From positions 1 to 21,765 of the forward strand of contig JACPSX010000092.1 in assembly GCA_016193065.1 (NCBI GenBank): 21,765 nt of DNA, written 5' to 3'. The DNA is from Candidatus Tectimicrobiota bacterium (GTDB lineage: Bacteria; JACPSX01). The notes under the pieces are model-generated. The model was not told the origin of the DNA. It saw only the letters and a program-made list of their open reading frames with translations, and made no database searches. Shown piece by piece: positions 7,678 through 14,503 of this stretch (the first letter of the stretch is position 1; each line of letters begins with the position of its first letter). The position numbers were made by a program, and so were the translations under genes.

Positions 7678-9936
7678 ATGATTGATCGCAGAGGGTTTAT
7701 CAAAGTTGGGGTCGGCGGGGCGGGAATGCTGGCCCTGGGGGAAATGCTCCCCCTGGCCAGCCTCGGCCAGGAGCTCAAGCCCGGGGGTGAGGGGGTCTCG
7801 CGCACCACGGGCAAGTCCCGGGTGGCTATCCCCAGCACCTGCTTTCAATGCGCGGCGGGCTGCGGCATCCTGGGCTATGTGGACACGAGCTCCGGGCGGC
7901 TGGTGAAAATCGAGGGAAACCCGTTGCACCCGAACAACCGGGGCAAGCTCTGCGCCCGGGGCCAGGCCGGCACCAATCTGGTCTCCAATCCGGACCGCCT
8001 CCTGTTCCCCCTCAAGCGCGCGGGCAAGCGCGGGGAGATGCGCTGGGAGCAGATTTCCTGGGAGCAGGCAATTCAGGAGATCTCGACAAAGCTCCAGGAT
8101 CTCAAGAAGAAAGGGCAGGCGGACCGCTTCATCCTGCAGGGAAATTTCAAGGCCAAGGAGAATGCCACGCTGAACTTCGTGCGGCGCTTCCTGCACGCCT
8201 ACGGAGCATCTTCGGACACGTTGGAAACTTCCCTGGGAGGCGCCAGCCGGGAAACTGCCTCGCTCCTCACCTACGGTGAAGACGTGGTGATTCCCGACAT
8301 CGGCCGCAGCAAGTACATCCTCAACTTTGGAGGCAATCCTTACGAGGCCTACCTTTTTCATCTGCCCCTCATCCAGCGCCTCAACGAGGCTCGCCTGAAC
8401 GGCGCCCGTCTGGTCACCTTCGACGTGCGCATCTCGAACACCTCGGGGCGCAGCGATGAGTGGTACCCGATCACTCCGGGCTCCGACAGCTTGGTGGCCA
8501 TGGCCATGGCCCGCACGATCATCGAGGAAGGACTGCACGACCGGGAGTTTTTAGAAAAGTGGACCAATTTCCCCCTGGTCCATCTGCGCCGCCACCTGGA
8601 GCCTTACACACCTGAAGCCGCCGAAAAGGTCAGCGGAGTGCCGGCAGCGGTGATCCGGCGGCTGGCCCGCGAGTTCGCCACCACCCGGCCGGCGGTGACG
8701 CTTACGGGACGCGGGGTTTCCATGCGGCAACAGGGAACACAGAACGAGCGCTGCATCGCGCTCTTAAACGCCGTGGTGGGCAACATCGACGTGCCCGGCG
8801 GCTCCTGTTTCCCCAGGCGGGCCGAGATCCCGGACCTTTCTCCAATGCCTTCCAAAACCGGCCGGACATCCCCCTTCCGCCACAACAACCTGTTCCCGGA
8901 CATTGCCCGAGGGAAGATCAAGGTCGGAGTCTACGTGGCCTACACTGCCAACCCCGTTTACGCCTCTCCCGACTCGGGGACCATTACCGAGATCCTCAAA
9001 AATGAGAGGCTCATTCCCTACTCGATCGCAGTGGACACGTTCATGAGCGAGACCGCGATCCTGTGCGACCTGGTGCTGCCCGACGCCACCTACCTTGAGC
9101 GCTGGGATCTGGAATCAGGCCCCAGCTTCGAGCTGGTCCCGTACGTGAGTTTGCGCCAGCCCCTTGTCGCACCTCCTCCCAAGGTAAAGCCATTTACCGA
9201 GGTGTGCCTGGAGCTGGCGCGCCAGATTCCCGGGGTCGAGCCGTTTTTCCCCTACCGGAGTTTCGAGGACTACCTGGAGAAGGTGGTGCAGAGGATCGAC
9301 GGCCTGGCCCGGGCCGGCGGGTTTGAAACCCTGAAGCAAAAAGGGGTGTGGTTTGACGAGAAGGCGAAACCCCGCTTCCGGCAGTACCGGGAAAAAGGGT
9401 TCAAGACCGCCTCGCGCCGCTTCGAAGTCTACTCCGAAGCCATGCACCGCCAGGGGTTCGCGGGCTTGCCCAGCTATGAGCCCGAAAAAAACGGGCGCAC
9501 GAACGGCCGCCTCATGCTCGCCACCTTCAAGGGGAACGTGCGCGGGGGCTCGCGCACCGCGCCCTGTAAATGGCTCGCCGAGATCCAGCACGACAACCCC
9601 CTGTGGCTCCATCCCCAAACGGCCGCGGCGCTGAACGTGCGCGAGGGGGATCGGGTGCACCTGAAGACGGCGAACGGCACGGTGACCCAGAAGGTGCGCA
9701 TCAGCCAGGGGGTTCACCCCCAAGTGGTCGCCTGCTCGGAAGGGTTCGGCCACTGGGGACACGGCCGCATTGCCCGGGGCAAGCGCTTCAAGAGCAGCGA
9801 CCCGGACACCCGTCTGGTCTGGTGGGAGGGGCACGGCAGCGGAGTGTATCTAAATGCCATCGTCCCTAAGAAAGAAGACCCGGTGAGCCAGGAATATGCC
9901 TGGATGGAAACCGAAGTCGAAGTAGCCAAAGTCTAG
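7678..9936 (+). CDS. Tat-exported molybdopterin (Mo-bisPGD) oxidoreductase catalytic subunit, PSR/PHS-like
   Basis: This 752-residue protein has a twin-arginine signal (DRRGFIKVGVGGAGMLALG), so it acts on the periplasmic side. The N-terminal [4Fe-4S] motif is C55-x2-C58-x3-C62...C92 (KLCARGQAG). The central molybdopterin domains and the C-terminal dinucleotide-binding domain (NPLWLHPQTAAALNVREGDR) are complete, and length is normal for polysulfide/thiosulfate-reductase relatives. The region that normally carries the Mo-ligating Cys or Sec instead reads LETSLGGASRETA (from L182), with serines (S185, S190) but no cysteine. The metal may be ligated by serine or by no protein side chain. The gene overlaps nothing, but its ATG lies two bases past the slipin stop. 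The substrate is unknown; sulfur compounds, oxyanions, or oxidation of an electron donor are all possible. Confidence 0.9.
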   Translation: MIDRRGFIKVGVGGAGMLALGEMLPLASLGQELKPGGEGVSRTTGKSRVAIPSTCFQCAAGCGILGYVDTSSGRLVKIEGNPLHPNNRGKLCARGQAGTNLVSNPDRLLFPLKRAGKRGEMRWEQISWEQAIQEISTKLQDLKKKGQADRFILQGNFKAKENATLNFVRRFLHAYGASSDTLETSLGGASRETASLLTYGEDVVIPDIGRSKYILNFGGNPYEAYLFHLPLIQRLNEARLNGARLVTFDVRISNTSGRSDEWYPITPGSDSLVAMAMARTIIEEGLHDREFLEKWTNFPLVHLRRHLEPYTPEAAEKVSGVPAAVIRRLAREFATTRPAVTLTGRGVSMRQQGTQNERCIALLNAVVGNIDVPGGSCFPRRAEIPDLSPMPSKTGRTSPFRHNNLFPDIARGKIKVGVYVAYTANPVYASPDSGTITEILKNERLIPYSIAVDTFMSETAILCDLVLPDATYLERWDLESGPSFELVPYVSLRQPLVAPPPKVKPFTEVCLELARQIPGVEPFFPYRSFEDYLEKVVQRIDGLARAGGFETLKQKGVWFDEKAKPRFRQYREKGFKTASRRFEVYSEAMHRQGFAGLPSYEPEKNGRTNGRLMLATFKGNVRGGSRTAPCKWLAEIQHDNPLWLHPQTAAALNVREGDRVHLKTANGTVTQKVRISQGVHPQVVACSEGFGHWGHGRIARGKRFKSSDPDTRLVWWEGHGSGVYLNAIVPKKEDPVSQEYAWMETEVEVAKV

Positions 9937-9946
9937 GGAGAAAAAA

Positions 9947-10513
9947 ATGAACCTTCACATCCCTCACCGCTGGCGCGGTCCTATCCTCCTGGGAGGAGTG
10001 GCCGCGGTGGTTTTCGGCATAGTCGGTACTCTGTCCCTGATCCGCTACTCCTCCGGCAACCCCAGCTTCTGCCTGACCTGCCACGGCCAGGGACCCACCG
10101 CGCTGGCCGTCTCCAACACGGGGCATACTGCCAAGATCCCCTGCATCGGCTGCCACGGCAAGGCCAAGTTCCCCATCGCCCAGGGCTTCCCCCAGAGCTT
10201 CTCAGCAGACCCCGCGGACGTGGATAAGAAGTGCCACAGTTGCCACAAAGAAGTGGGAGATGGCGAGCCCCGGGTCATGCGAGCAAATGTACAAGGGATC
10301 AACATCCCCCACAAGCTCCACGTGAGCGGCATGGGAGTCGCCTGCGTGCAGTGTCACGTGAACATCGCCCACGACGCCAAGGCCCAGCCCACGAACCGGC
10401 CTCCCATGGCGGTCTGTTCCAGTTGCCACAATGTCCAGGAAAAATGCGATAGCTGTCACCGCAAGGAGCCCACGGCCATGGCTCCGGCAGGCTCAGGCGG
10501 ATCGGCGGGGTAG
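9947..10513 (+). CDS. Membrane-anchored hexahaem cytochrome c
   Basis: This 188-residue protein starts at an ATG after GGGAG. An uncleaved N-terminal helix (about residues 11-32, preceded by basic residues) anchors it with the bulk in the periplasm, as in NapC/NrfH-like cytochromes. Six CxxCH motifs begin at C42, C66, C96, C133, C157 and C167; further histidines (H60, H122, H125, H142) could be distal ligands. It closes the operon and probably carries electrons between the NrfD/Fe-S/molybdopterin complex and a periplasmic partner. The tail after the sixth haem is a short Ala/Gly/Ser stretch. The last 30 or so codons reappear in two repeats at 14245 and 17306. The exact cytochrome subfamily is uncertain. 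Confidence 0.9.
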   Translation: MNLHIPHRWRGPILLGGVAAVVFGIVGTLSLIRYSSGNPSFCLTCHGQGPTALAVSNTGHTAKIPCIGCHGKAKFPIAQGFPQSFSADPADVDKKCHSCHKEVGDGEPRVMRANVQGINIPHKLHVSGMGVACVQCHVNIAHDAKAQPTNRPPMAVCSSCHNVQEKCDSCHRKEPTAMAPAGSGGSAG

Positions 10514-10688
10514 CTGAACTTGGAGCCGTAGGCATCCGGGTGCCAACGATCATTGCCCACGTTTTCCACTACCTACGCTGAACGGAAACAATCACCGTAG
10601 CATTAATCCGGACGAAGCCATCGCGCCTTCGGCATCAACTGCACGGCTCCCGGCTGCGGCTGCTGCATGCCTTCGTTAAGCACCCACA

Positions 10689-10706
10689 AGCGGTCTATAG
10701 ACCGCT
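10689..10706. repeat. Perfect 18-bp palindrome
   Basis: AGCGGTCTATAGACCGCT is its own reverse complement. It covers the TAG stop of the minus-strand gene ending at 10695. It could form a short 6-bp stem behind that gene, but no T-tract follows, so a classical intrinsic terminator is not supported. It may equally be a protein-binding site. Confidence 0.5.
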
Positions 10707-10964
10707 GGCGAAAGTTTTTGCGAGTTTTACGACCGCGCCACTGACCTTGCCGATCTTCTCAATCAACTCCGCCTTCTTGGAGTTCTCATCTGCCGTGGAA
10801 TTTACGATTCGCAGCAGTTCAACCAGCTCGTCCCTGTCGCTCTTTGTTGGAAACAGGGCCTTGATTTCCGCGACCGTGAGACTCGTGTAGCTGGAGAGCT
10901 CCTCGCCAAATTCCGCCTTTGTCTCTTTACTAGCAAGTTCGCCGATCTTACTTTTCTTTGGCAT
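10695..10964 (-). CDS. Small hydrophilic protein, unknown function
   Basis: This 89-residue protein starts at an ATG preceded on the minus strand by GGGGAGGATGCG, a good ribosome-binding site. It is rich in Lys, Glu and Ser, has no signal peptide or membrane helix, and looks mainly helical (for example SDRDELVELLRIVNSTADEN at about residues 42-61). I recognise no family. It is the last gene of a minus-strand cluster, 28 bp after the lipoprotein gene, and its stop codon lies in an 18-bp palindrome. Confidence 0.6.
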   Translation of the reverse strand: MPKKSKIGELASKETKAEFGEELSSYTSLTVAEIKALFPTKSDRDELVELLRIVNSTADENSKKAELIEKIGKVSGAVVKLAKTFASGL

Positions 10965-10992
10965 CGCATCCTCCCCAGATTTCTTGTGAAAT

Positions 10993-11562
10993 TCAATTGG
11001 AAAGTCCGGATATCTTCTCCTTCGCCTTTTCTATCGCTTTGTCGACCGCCTTTTCCACAGAGTCTAACGAGAGCCCGGGATTGACCGCATCAAGCAGGCG
11101 GCCAATAGCCTCCCGGTGAGCCGCGTCCAGCTTTTCAAGGCTGTTGATCCATCCGCCAACTGCTTCATGAGCAGCGATTGCATGACGGTACTCGCGAGAT
11201 ATGGCGTCCCGCAGATCCTTTCGGATGTTTTCGATTGGTGCGATTTCAGTTTGGTACTCAGCCACAAGGTCGCTGTAGAGCAACTGGAAATCGCGGTTTT
11301 CATCGTAATCACGGCCATACGCGGCTTTGAACGCCACTCGCCAGTGTTTCAGGTACGCCGGACCGTAATTCTTGAAGAAGAATGACTCGAAGACCGATAT
11401 CTTCTGATCCACATACGCATCCACCATAGCTGTGTGGGACTGCTGGAGCGAGTTAATGATTTCAAGCTCCTTCTTGTGCGTCTGGGCAATTTGCGGAGGC
11501 ACAGAAGCACAGCCGCTCGATAGAGATAGGGCGAGGGCGAGGGTTACCCAGCGAAATCTCAT
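10993..11562 (-). CDS. Predicted lipoprotein with helical periplasmic domain
   Basis: From the ATG at 11562 the product is 189 residues and opens with a textbook lipoprotein signal (MRFRWVTLALALSLSSGCAS) with the lipobox cysteine at residue 18, so it is probably attached to a membrane facing the periplasm. An ATG at 11610 in the same frame would add 16 residues that spoil the signal; AGGAG lies upstream of the 11562 start. The mature part is charged and helical throughout, ending in an amphipathic Lys/Glu stretch (SVEKAVDKAIEKAKEKISG) that looks like a coiled coil. No recognised family. It is followed by the 89-residue protein gene. Confidence 0.7.
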   Translation of the reverse strand: MRFRWVTLALALSLSSGCASVPPQIAQTHKKELEIINSLQQSHTAMVDAYVDQKISVFESFFFKNYGPAYLKHWRVAFKAAYGRDYDENRDFQLLYSDLVAEYQTEIAPIENIRKDLRDAISREYRHAIAAHEAVGGWINSLEKLDAAHREAIGRLLDAVNPGLSLDSVEKAVDKAIEKAKEKISGLSN

Positions 11563-11801
11563 TACACGCACTCCTGGTATCGGCCTGGATGCCTTACGTA
11601 TTGTGTTCATCTTCTACCTTTCCCTCCAGTGACCTGTAGTTTCTGCCACTCATCTGAACGCCTAATCGGGATAGAGGAAAGCCTCGCGGCGGGCAGCCCT
11701 CGCCCTTCTCCTAGCCTTGGCTCCACGATTACCTGGTACGTGGACTTTCAATCACTTCGCTAGTTCTGTGCCACGCTTGCCCACACGCTGGAATTCACCG
11801 G

Positions 11802-11815
11802 CCGCCTACAGGCGG
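11802..11815 (-). other. Small hairpin behind the 11838 gene
   Basis: CCGCC-TACA-GGCGG forms a 5-bp stem with a 4-base loop, 23 bp past the stop of the minus-strand membrane-protein gene. No T-tract follows on the minus strand, so it is at best a weak or factor-assisted end of transcript. The rest of the 275-bp gap from 11563 to 11837 shows nothing I can name. Confidence 0.3.
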
Positions 11816-11837
11816 TCCGTGGAATGACAGCTTAGGG

Positions 11838-12203
11838 TCAGGTCTCCTTGGTTTCTTTTCCTAAAAGGTATCCAGCGATAGTACCCAGCAGGCCCATCAC
11901 AGGAGCAATTTGCGTATCGGTGTAACCTGCGACAACGAGAAAGACAGCGACCATCACTATGAGGATCGTCCCGAATATTCGGAGAACAGCCTCCGTATGC
12001 TTTCCGGCGCGAATCAAGTAGGTTGCGAGCAAAATTACAAGCAGGCCAAACACCAAGACACTCGCACTGATTGTCATGGCGTCTGTAACGGACCACCATG
12101 ATGACGCAGCAGTGCCAACCGGGGCGGGAGATGAAGATGTCGACAGGCCGTCGATTATTACATTCTTCTTCTGCAGTGCCAGGTTAATCTCCTCAAGTGT
12201 CAC
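11838..12203 (-). CDS. Small inner-membrane protein with two helices, unknown function
   Basis: This 121-residue protein starts at GTG; its first bases overlap the stop of the upstream gene (GTGA, 12203-12200), so translation is coupled. Two hydrophobic segments, about residues 45-65 and 76-93, are followed by a third weaker one near 98-113 (IAPVMGLLGTIAGYLLGKET). That last element resembles the end of small phage-like or pore-associated membrane proteins, but I would not assign a family. Its partner upstream is an exported coiled-coil protein, suggesting a two-component envelope unit. Confidence 0.65.
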   Translation of the reverse strand: MTLEEINLALQKKNVIIDGLSTSSSPAPVGTAASSWWSVTDAMTISASVLVFGLLVILLATYLIRAGKHTEAVLRIFGTILIVMVAVFLVVAGYTDTQIAPVMGLLGTIAGYLLGKETKET

Positions 12204-12463
12204 TTTTGCCCCCCCTTAGCCTTCTTGAGATCAGCTTCCAAGAGCTTCACTTTCTCCTCAAGAAGAGCAATCTTCTCCTTCTGCGCTATTACCAAAGCGT
12301 TCAGGCGAGATATCTCGGCATCCACCTTTTGGTTTTGCTCACCAGGAAACTGCTTCTTATGCCCTCCAGGATCCGCGTCACTGAATCGGCCGGGCATCTG
12401 CTGAGCGCCAACTGATAAGGTGAAGAGAACGAGCGTTACAGCTATAAACGCAATGCGAAGCAC
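12200..12463 (-). CDS. Exported coiled-coil protein, unknown function
   Basis: The best start is GTG at 12461-12463, six bases after AGGAGG. The product is then 87 residues with a clear signal peptide (MLRIAFIAVTLVLFTLSVGA, cleavage about residue 20). In-frame starts further upstream (12481, 12634) would bury that signal. The mature part has a short polar linker and then a heptad-rich coiled coil (about residues 47-82: ISRLNALVIAQKEKIALLEE and on). It ends KAKGGQK, overlapping the next gene by 4 bp. It probably acts in the periplasm in oligomeric form. It is the first gene of the minus-strand cluster; I found no convincing promoter for it. Confidence 0.65.
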   Translation of the reverse strand: MLRIAFIAVTLVLFTLSVGAQQMPGRFSDADPGGHKKQFPGEQNQKVDAEISRLNALVIAQKEKIALLEEKVKLLEADLKKAKGGQK

Positions 12464-12795
12464 GGCAATCCTCCTTTCCATGGATAGGCTGCAGCCTTTT
12501 GCAGCCCTCACGCTAGGCCCCAGATACCACAACGGACGTTGACAGACAGATGCCGGGCCCGGCAACCGATCCTCCGGGCTGCGGAGCGCTCCCGGATCGG
12601 AGTTCAGGGCATACGGGCAGATCAACTGGGCCATCCCAGCTGCCCATCCAGCAGAAAGTGTTGGGCCGATGAAATTCAGGACTTCCGAAAACCGGCATAC
12701 CCTTGCCCCCCTCCAGGGACAGGAAGCCTATCCGGAGAACCACCAAAGAAATGACCTATGAGAATGCCGGATCTTACTTCGGGGTGGCGCGGGCG
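12464..12795. other. Intergenic stretch without a supported gene
   Basis: No frame here has a credible start and product. A GGCTGC/GCAGCC inverted pair (12487-12506) contains one CTGCAG site. The boundary at about 12796 is where the helicase fragment loses similarity to its family, so part of this stretch may be sequence joined on by the deletion. Confidence 0.45.
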
Positions 12796-13128
12796 TCAAG
12801 GAAAAATTCCCGCCCCAACAGGAACTTGGAAGGCAAGCTGCTTTAGCAGGAAGTCCCGAGGTGGATCAAAGTCTCCTCTGACCAGCCGCTCCCAGAGGTC
12901 CGGAACCGGTTCCAGGCGATCCAACGGGAAGGTCTCCAGCTTTTGCCCGTCCAGACCTTCAAAGACCACATCCGCCCGATAGAGTCCTAAGGATTTCGCG
13001 ACCCGGAGAACCTCTCCAACGCCGAGATCCGCCCGGCCGTAGATCCGAACCCGCTGGTTAACCCGGGGCATTATTGAGTTCACTATCTCTTCCAAAGTCT
13101 CTACGTTTCGATTACTCGTTGGGACCAC
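12796..13128 (-). pseudogene. N-terminal remnant of a SNF2-type helicase
   Basis: The 110-residue frame carries the N-terminal region of large SNF2-family helicases found in bacterial defence loci: VGEVLRVAKSLGLYRADVVF, the LETFPLDRLEPVPDLWERL block and FDPPRDFLLKQLAFQ. In complete members these lead into the helicase core with Walker A. Here the frame stops nine residues later and no helicase motif follows in any frame, so at most about a tenth of the usual protein remains. The GTG at 13128 and first 20 or so residues may not be native, since they overlap the end of the PIN remnant. Family recognition is from memory of the motif pattern. Confidence 0.6.
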
Positions 13129-13285
13129 TCAGTGCGTCAAGAAAGGCGCGGGCTCGAATCACAGAGATGCCAGCAAATGTTCCCAGACCCAGAAGGTGGT
13201 GATCGCCAGAGACGATATACGTGGCTCCGGAGACCTGAGCCGTTTCAAGGAATTTATCGATGTTGGTGTCCAGGACAACCTTCAC
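13112..13285 (-). pseudogene. PIN-domain toxin with internal in-frame deletion
   Basis: The GTG at 13285 opens a 57-residue frame: MKVVLDTNI, then directly DKFLETAQVSGATYIVSGDH and HLLGLGTFAGISVIRARAFL. Intact PIN-family toxins of this type (about 130-140 residues) start with the VLDTN strand and end with the DDKFLE...ADYIVSGDxHLL block, with some 70-80 residues between. The middle, including the second conserved acidic position, is missing, while both ends stay in frame. It should be inactive as an RNase. Its start overlaps the stop of the antitoxin-like gene as in an intact operon (TAAGTG). Confidence 0.75.
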
Positions 13286-13525
13286 TTAAGCGCCCGCGTG
13301 GAGAATTTCATCTACCAGTGCCTCGCGCTCTTCCTCCGTAAGTCGGGAAAAGTCCAGTCCTCGGTCGCGGCAGATGGTCTCAATCTTTTCCCGGTTTCGA
13401 TCCACCAGACGGTCGAGCCTTTCCAGGCCGCCAATAAGCTTGGCGAGTGCGAGCCGTCTGGCCGCCGGAGAAAGCTGCTCCAGGGCAATCAGAATTTGCT
13501 CCTCGTTTACCTCAATCTTCGGCAT
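13286..13525 (-). CDS. Antitoxin-like protein paired with PIN toxin
   Basis: The ATG at 13525, after GGAGGAGACA, gives 79 residues; an ATG four codons earlier (13537) is possible but would include the ribosome-binding site. The protein is helical and charged (ILIALEQLSPAARRLALAKL at about residues 10-29), ending with a LTEEEREALVDEIL motif. Short proteins of this pattern commonly precede PIN-type toxins and are taken as their antitoxins. The reading frame is intact although the toxin beside it is not. It has no clear DNA-binding domain that I can point to. Confidence 0.65.
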   Translation of the reverse strand: MPKIEVNEEQILIALEQLSPAARRLALAKLIGGLERLDRLVDRNREKIETICRDRGLDFSRLTEEEREALVDEILHAGA

Positions 13526-13611
13526 TGTCTCCTCCATATCTCACCGAGGGCGCTTTGACCAAGCGCCTGGAGAATAAGTCAGAAGTCAATTTGCCCTCGT
13601 CAGGAATGAGC

Positions 13612-13800
13612 CTACGGATGTACCATCCAACTGATGAATCGTAACTGTATATCCGGCTTGCCTGGCCCGATGCCGCTTGCCGCGCATTCCGCTTGCGAAA
13701 TCATATTCGGCACGCATCCCGTTATCTTTCCTTCGGGCCGCGTTAGGCGGTACTTTAGGAAGCGCCGGGCCTTGTGGATCAAGCCTTTCCGTTCAATCAT
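13612..13800 (-). pseudogene. HEPN-domain toxin, truncated after about 16 residues
   Basis: The frame begins MIERKGLIHKARRFLK, the usual start of HEPN proteins paired with MNT nucleotidyltransferases (normally continuing with SAELLL..., about 130 residues, and the RxxxxH active site). After K16 (near 13753) the sequence changes to an unrelated, low-complexity translation that stops at 13612. The catalytic part is therefore lost. Its ATG overlaps the MNT stop as ATGA (13800-13797), as in a working operon. Confidence 0.65.
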
Positions 13801-14153
13801 GCGGCCTTACCTTCCCGGCGCACGTTGCGCCAGAAAGGGCCGTCGCCGTTCTTGAAAGTCCGTTCATGTACGGGGAGAACCGACAGGAGCACTCCGTATC
13901 GCAGGTTAAAATCGGCCAGCAGGTCGGCAATCCGGTCAATCTCTTTTGAAGGCCGGATCTCCCCCCGCAGGATCAACAAAAGGTCAACGTCTGATTCATC
14001 GTGAGCCCGACCGCGGGCCTGGGAGCCATAAAACCAGAGGTTCACAAAGTTTCCCCCATATCGTTCTTTGAGTGCATGCGCAAGCTCCCGAAGAATCTCC
14101 TTGAGAGATGGCCGGCTACTCTTCACGTGCCTGGATCTTGCCACAACAAGCAT
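13797..14153 (-). CDS. MNT-domain nucleotidyltransferase (antitoxin of a HEPN/MNT pair)
   Basis: This 118-residue cytoplasmic protein has the minimal nucleotidyltransferase signature GSQARGR (from G43) followed by SDVDLLLIL with catalytic-type aspartates D55 and D57. MNT antitoxins neutralise HEPN RNases, in characterised cases by adenylylating them. The frame looks intact and of normal length. A GTG at 14126 is an alternative start, since the run of G before the ATG at 14153 leaves no proper spacing. The HEPN gene that follows in the same operon is cut off, leaving this an orphan antitoxin. Confidence 0.85.
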   Translation of the reverse strand: MLVVARSRHVKSSRPSLKEILRELAHALKERYGGNFVNLWFYGSQARGRAHDESDVDLLLILRGEIRPSKEIDRIADLLADFNLRYGVLLSVLPVHERTFKNGDGPFWRNVRREGKAA

Positions 14154-14244
14154 CCCCCCCTAGTGATGATCACTTCCCAACACGATTCCCGCAGCCGTCC
14201 GTTCCCACATTCCAACGAGGAACAATCTGCGAACATAATCCTTT

Positions 14245-14419
14245 GAAACAACTCTATTTCCTTGTCCACGCAATGTCAAGGCTGATTACCGCGGCCCTCT
14301 GCGGAGGAACTATGTGCCGCCATTTCGGTGGTCACAACGTCCAGGAGAGCTGCAAGAAATGCCACCGCAAGGAGCCCACGGCCCTGGCCCCTGCGGCATC
14401 GGGCAGTTCGGCGGGATAA
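14245..14419 (+). repeat. Direct repeat copy A containing a cytochrome gene tail
   Basis: These 175 bp align without gaps to 17306-17480, about 85 percent identical by eye. The left half begins GAAACAACTCTATTTCCTTG and has no counterpart in the cytochrome gene. The right half matches the 3' end of the hexahaem cytochrome gene, including 21 identical bases (10458-10478, 14363-14383 and 17424-17444). With copy B it brackets the restriction-modification genes in direct orientation. Confidence 0.85.
14273..14419 (+). pseudogene. Cytochrome c tail fragment with one CxxCH (possible mini-protein)
   Basis: The ATG at 14273 opens 48 residues: MSRLITAALCGGTMCRHFGG, then HNVQESCKKCHRKEPTALAP and a short tail. 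From HNVQE onward it parallels the end of the hexahaem cytochrome (HNVQEKCDSCHRKEPTAMAP). The position of the cytochrome's fifth haem motif (CSSCH) reads HFGGH here, so one haem site remains. No signal peptide and no clear ribosome-binding site are seen. The frame, length and stop are the same as in copy B, so expression is not excluded, but a duplicated gene tail is the simpler reading. Confidence 0.55.
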
Positions 14420-14503
14420 CGGGAAAGGAGATGATGCCCCGGGCTCGCCGCAGCCCGCCATCGGCTACAGGCCGAGGCCATGCAGCAAGGCAGACCTCCA
14501 GCG

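Noticed and set aside
13196-13644. Several plus-strand frames over the toxin-antitoxin genes
   Set aside because: They are antisense to the antitoxin and PIN remnant, whose minus-strand products are recognisable.
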